From Antedon mediterranea (taxonomy: Eukaryota; Echinodermata; Crinoidea; Comatulida; Antedonidae), in the NCBI RefSeq assembly GCF_964355755.1, contig NC_092676.1:11204288-11268287 (forward strand): a stretch of DNA of 64,000 nt, given 5' to 3'. Position 1 is the stretch's first letter; each line of letters opens with the position of its first letter. Under the pieces are notes generated by a model. The model was not told the DNA's origin. It did no database searches and saw nothing but the letters and a program-made list of their open reading frames with translations. Below are positions 62,117-64,000 of the stretch, in pieces. The translations under genes were made by a program, and so were the position numbers.

Positions 62117-62483
62117 TATTCAGCTTAAAGGGGACCTGAAGTGAAAACCTAATCTGAATATGCTTATCATGTTGGAGACATTGATTATCGTAATGCGACC
62201 ACACTTTTATTTAAGACAATTAAGAAAATGTTTTATTTCTTGATTATATGCCAGAATACTGCATGTCTTTGCGATTAAGATTGTATTGAATTGTGAGGGC
62301 CTTTTCGTGATGTCATAAAATCATTGTCCAATCAGATGTCTTCTTTGTTAATTACCTAATAACTGTTTATTAATTAATGAAAGCTCATTTTGTACAAAAA
62401 CAAGTTACAATCTTTAATTTATATATGTTTACAGTACGTAATTCAAAAATTTATTAATTCAAGTCTCCCTTTAAGTTGAATAA
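62117..62483. mobile_element. MITE with CTTAAAGGG-type inverted repeats
   Basis: Left TTATTCAGCTTAAAGGGGAC and right complement TTATTCAACTTAAAGGGAGAC are imperfect inverted repeats around about 360 bp of non-coding DNA. Confidence 0.55.
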
Positions 62484-62508
62484 AGTGGTACAAAATGTAA
62501 AGAATTTT

Positions 62509-62672
62509 AGGCCGTGTTTCTGCAGCCAAAAAATAATCGTAATTAAATCATTCAAATCAGATAATTTGGTTGTTCGGTAATGTCTGATGAAGCGCACTTT
62601 ATTTTTTTAATTATCTGATTGGTAAAAAAATATCAACAGATAATTTTGTTATGATTGCTGAAACATGGCCCT
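62509..62672. mobile_element. Small MITE (164 bp)
   Basis: Left AGGCCGTGTTTCTGCAGCC and right complement AGGGCCATGTTTCAGCAATC form the TIRs. Inside, TCAGATAATT and AATTATCTGA form a second inverted pair. No coding capacity. Confidence 0.6.
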
Positions 62673-63030
62673 AGAAAGTTGCTTTGGTTTCTAGAAATGG
62701 ATATGGTTGGTAAAATTTAATTTATTTATAAAATTGATCCAACGATTGTACAGTATTGGTAGTATACAAAAGCATTTCAAAGCTTAAGGTTGGCAGCAGC
62801 AACCGCAGGACAGGACGCAAAAAAGCTCTAAAACCACACAAATGATAATTCAAATTAACAATTTTCTTTGTGCTAAGGATAGAAATAATGTAGTTTGCAG
62901 ATTTTATAACATGTTTTGTTTCATTCTTTAAGTTGTTGAATCATAGAGCTATTCAATTATGTTTGGTGCCCCCATTTATCTCGCTCTCTCTGCCAAGCCA
63001 AAAGCAGCTGAATGCAAATTTCCAGAAACT
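62673..63030. other. Intergenic or intronic DNA, no feature seen
   Basis: No ORF or repeat that I can support. Confidence 0.35.
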
Positions 63031-63387
63031 TAAGCCTGGTTTCCATTAAATCGCTACACTGTCGCTATGACAATCGCTACGTCGTAACGCTGTACCCGAT
63101 GCAATTGGGAAGGCTCCCCAATTCATAGCATTCAAATCGGCAAAGTTCAACCAGGTTCAACCTTGCCGATTTGTCGGGGACAAATCATAACTATTAGCCA
63201 ACACACGCTGAATATCAGTCGACGTCACTCACAGCGGGAATCTGATTGGCTGTTTTTTCCATCATCATACACGATCCACACAACATCGCGATGATGATGG
63301 CAGAGACAAACAATTTCGACCTGTCTCTTCTTAATGAAGTCAGGGAATTTCGTCAAAAGAACTACGACAAGTTTGACTTTAGTAGCT
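63031..63387 (+). mobile_element. Possible left end of a second MADF-bearing TIR transposon
   Basis: TTAAGCCTGGTTTCCATTAAATC (63028 on, in part) resembles the GCCTGGTTTCC-type termini of Harbinger-like elements. Downstream an ATG at 63289 opens MMMAETNNFDLSLLNEVREF and a stop at 63387. The start resembles the LLNEVREYPxLYD opening of MADF domains. The matching right end is not in the window, so this stays tentative. Confidence 0.3.
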
Positions 63388-63971
63388 AGATCCACTTTCG
63401 TATGCACTTTGAGGTCCAAAGAATTTGACTTCAGAAATTGGTTTAGGATGGTCAAACAATCATTTTTGACTTGGTTACACATTTTGAAAATGTCAAAAGG
63501 TGCGAAAGGTCAAAAGTTCAGGGTGAAAGATAACACCAAACACCAATAGGTCCTTAAGACTCGACAACCACTGGTCACAGCAAGGTAATTTTAGTCTCAA
63601 AATGTTGAGAAGACATGCATTCATATTCAGTCTAATACCCACATACCAGGGCATCTTTATATCTATGTATAAGTACTGGTCATAGAAAGTTAAATTTGGT
63701 ATCAAATTGTTATAAATATACATATTTACATTCATTCTAACAGAAAATTTGGTTAAAAGATGATCAGAAATACTATTAATTACTAATGTTTCAAACAAAA
63801 AACATATCTCTACACAACTTATTCTTAGACAGTATAAATGTTAAATAACTGATGCTTTAAATGGTTTCATTATAGGAATTACAAATCCTCTACTGTTTGT
63901 AATTGTACTTTTGCCGATCAAACATTGATAGAAACGTCGAACTCAACAGTTCTTTTCAGAATGCGAGAAAT
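63388..63971. other. Non-coding or unrecognised DNA
   Basis: Short ORFs on both strands lack recognisable motifs. Confidence 0.3.
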
Positions 63972-64000
63972 AACCGTATTTATCCGAATAAACGCCCCGG
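63972..64000. repeat. Partial transposon terminus at window edge
   Basis: ACCGTATTTATCCGAATAAACG followed by CCCC is cut by the window end. It resembles the terminal hairpin repeats of a common class of TIR elements and the block at 37565-37705. Confidence 0.35.

Noticed and set aside
61935-62204. Possible upstream TRMT2 exon
   Set aside because: The frame has no similarity to the enzyme and overlaps a MITE.
63225-63549. Overlapping ORFs on both strands near the right edge
   Set aside because: Only the short plus-strand start at 63289 has a faint MADF resemblance; the rest lacks motifs.

Overview
The window is eukaryotic, almost certainly metazoan, DNA. It holds intron-containing genes with GT-AG splice sites, many APE-type non-LTR retrotransposons (LINEs), two DIRS-type tyrosine-recombinase retrotransposons, a Ty3/Gypsy LTR element, a tRNA-derived SINE and several TIR DNA transposons, in an AT-rich, microsatellite-rich background. 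A marine invertebrate deuterostome such as an echinoderm is my best guess, from the CR1-like LINE with a 2A-like motif and PHD finger, the DIRS elements and the dispersed TAGGCCTA octamer. No lineage-diagnostic gene fixes this. Family names rest on motifs I recognise; no search was run.

Layout. 1-4708: 3' part of a DIRS element (RNase H, tyrosine recombinase, complementary regions), split at 1477-3880 by a TIR element carrying a spliced MADF-BESS gene. 4709-5394: LINE endonuclease fragment. 5937-10850: near full-length LINE on the minus strand (ORF1, ORF2). 11244-15960: CR1-like LINE with 2A-like motif, PHD, endonuclease and reverse transcriptase, split at 11983-13106 by a 5'-truncated LINE. 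17631-20092: degenerate LINE.

20093-32161: a decayed multi-domain gene ('copy A', family of unknown function with PIN-nuclease-like acidic motifs). It is broken by a 13-bp-unit minisatellite, by a second DIRS element (23046-28050) and by a 3.4-kb element with about 740-bp inverted repeats (28153-31567). That last element carries a spliced, antisense paralogue of the same family ('copy B').

32576-37705: LINE tail, TAGGCCTA-rich DNA, a spliced pogo-type transposase gene, a HIRAN-like ORF split by a SINE, and hairpin repeats. 37840-47129: a LINE split by a 7.8-kb DNA transposon (38952-46743) flanked by the 8-bp target duplication GATTTACG. Its single 1278-residue ORF joins C2H2 and SWIM zinc fingers, a KDZ/HMGXB3-like transposase core, a partial Ulp1-like protease, a PHD finger and a SprT-like HEMGH metalloprotease domain. 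This is the most striking object in the window.

47998-61915: five terminal exons of a host TRMT2-type tRNA (uracil-5-)-methyltransferase gene on the minus strand, with in-phase junctions. Its introns hold a very young Gypsy element (173-bp LTRs differing at one base), a degenerate LINE and a Gypsy integrase fragment. 62100-64000: MITEs and the possible end of a second MADF-bearing element. TRMT2 is the only clear housekeeping gene; nearly everything else is transposon in origin, with insertions stacked up to three deep.
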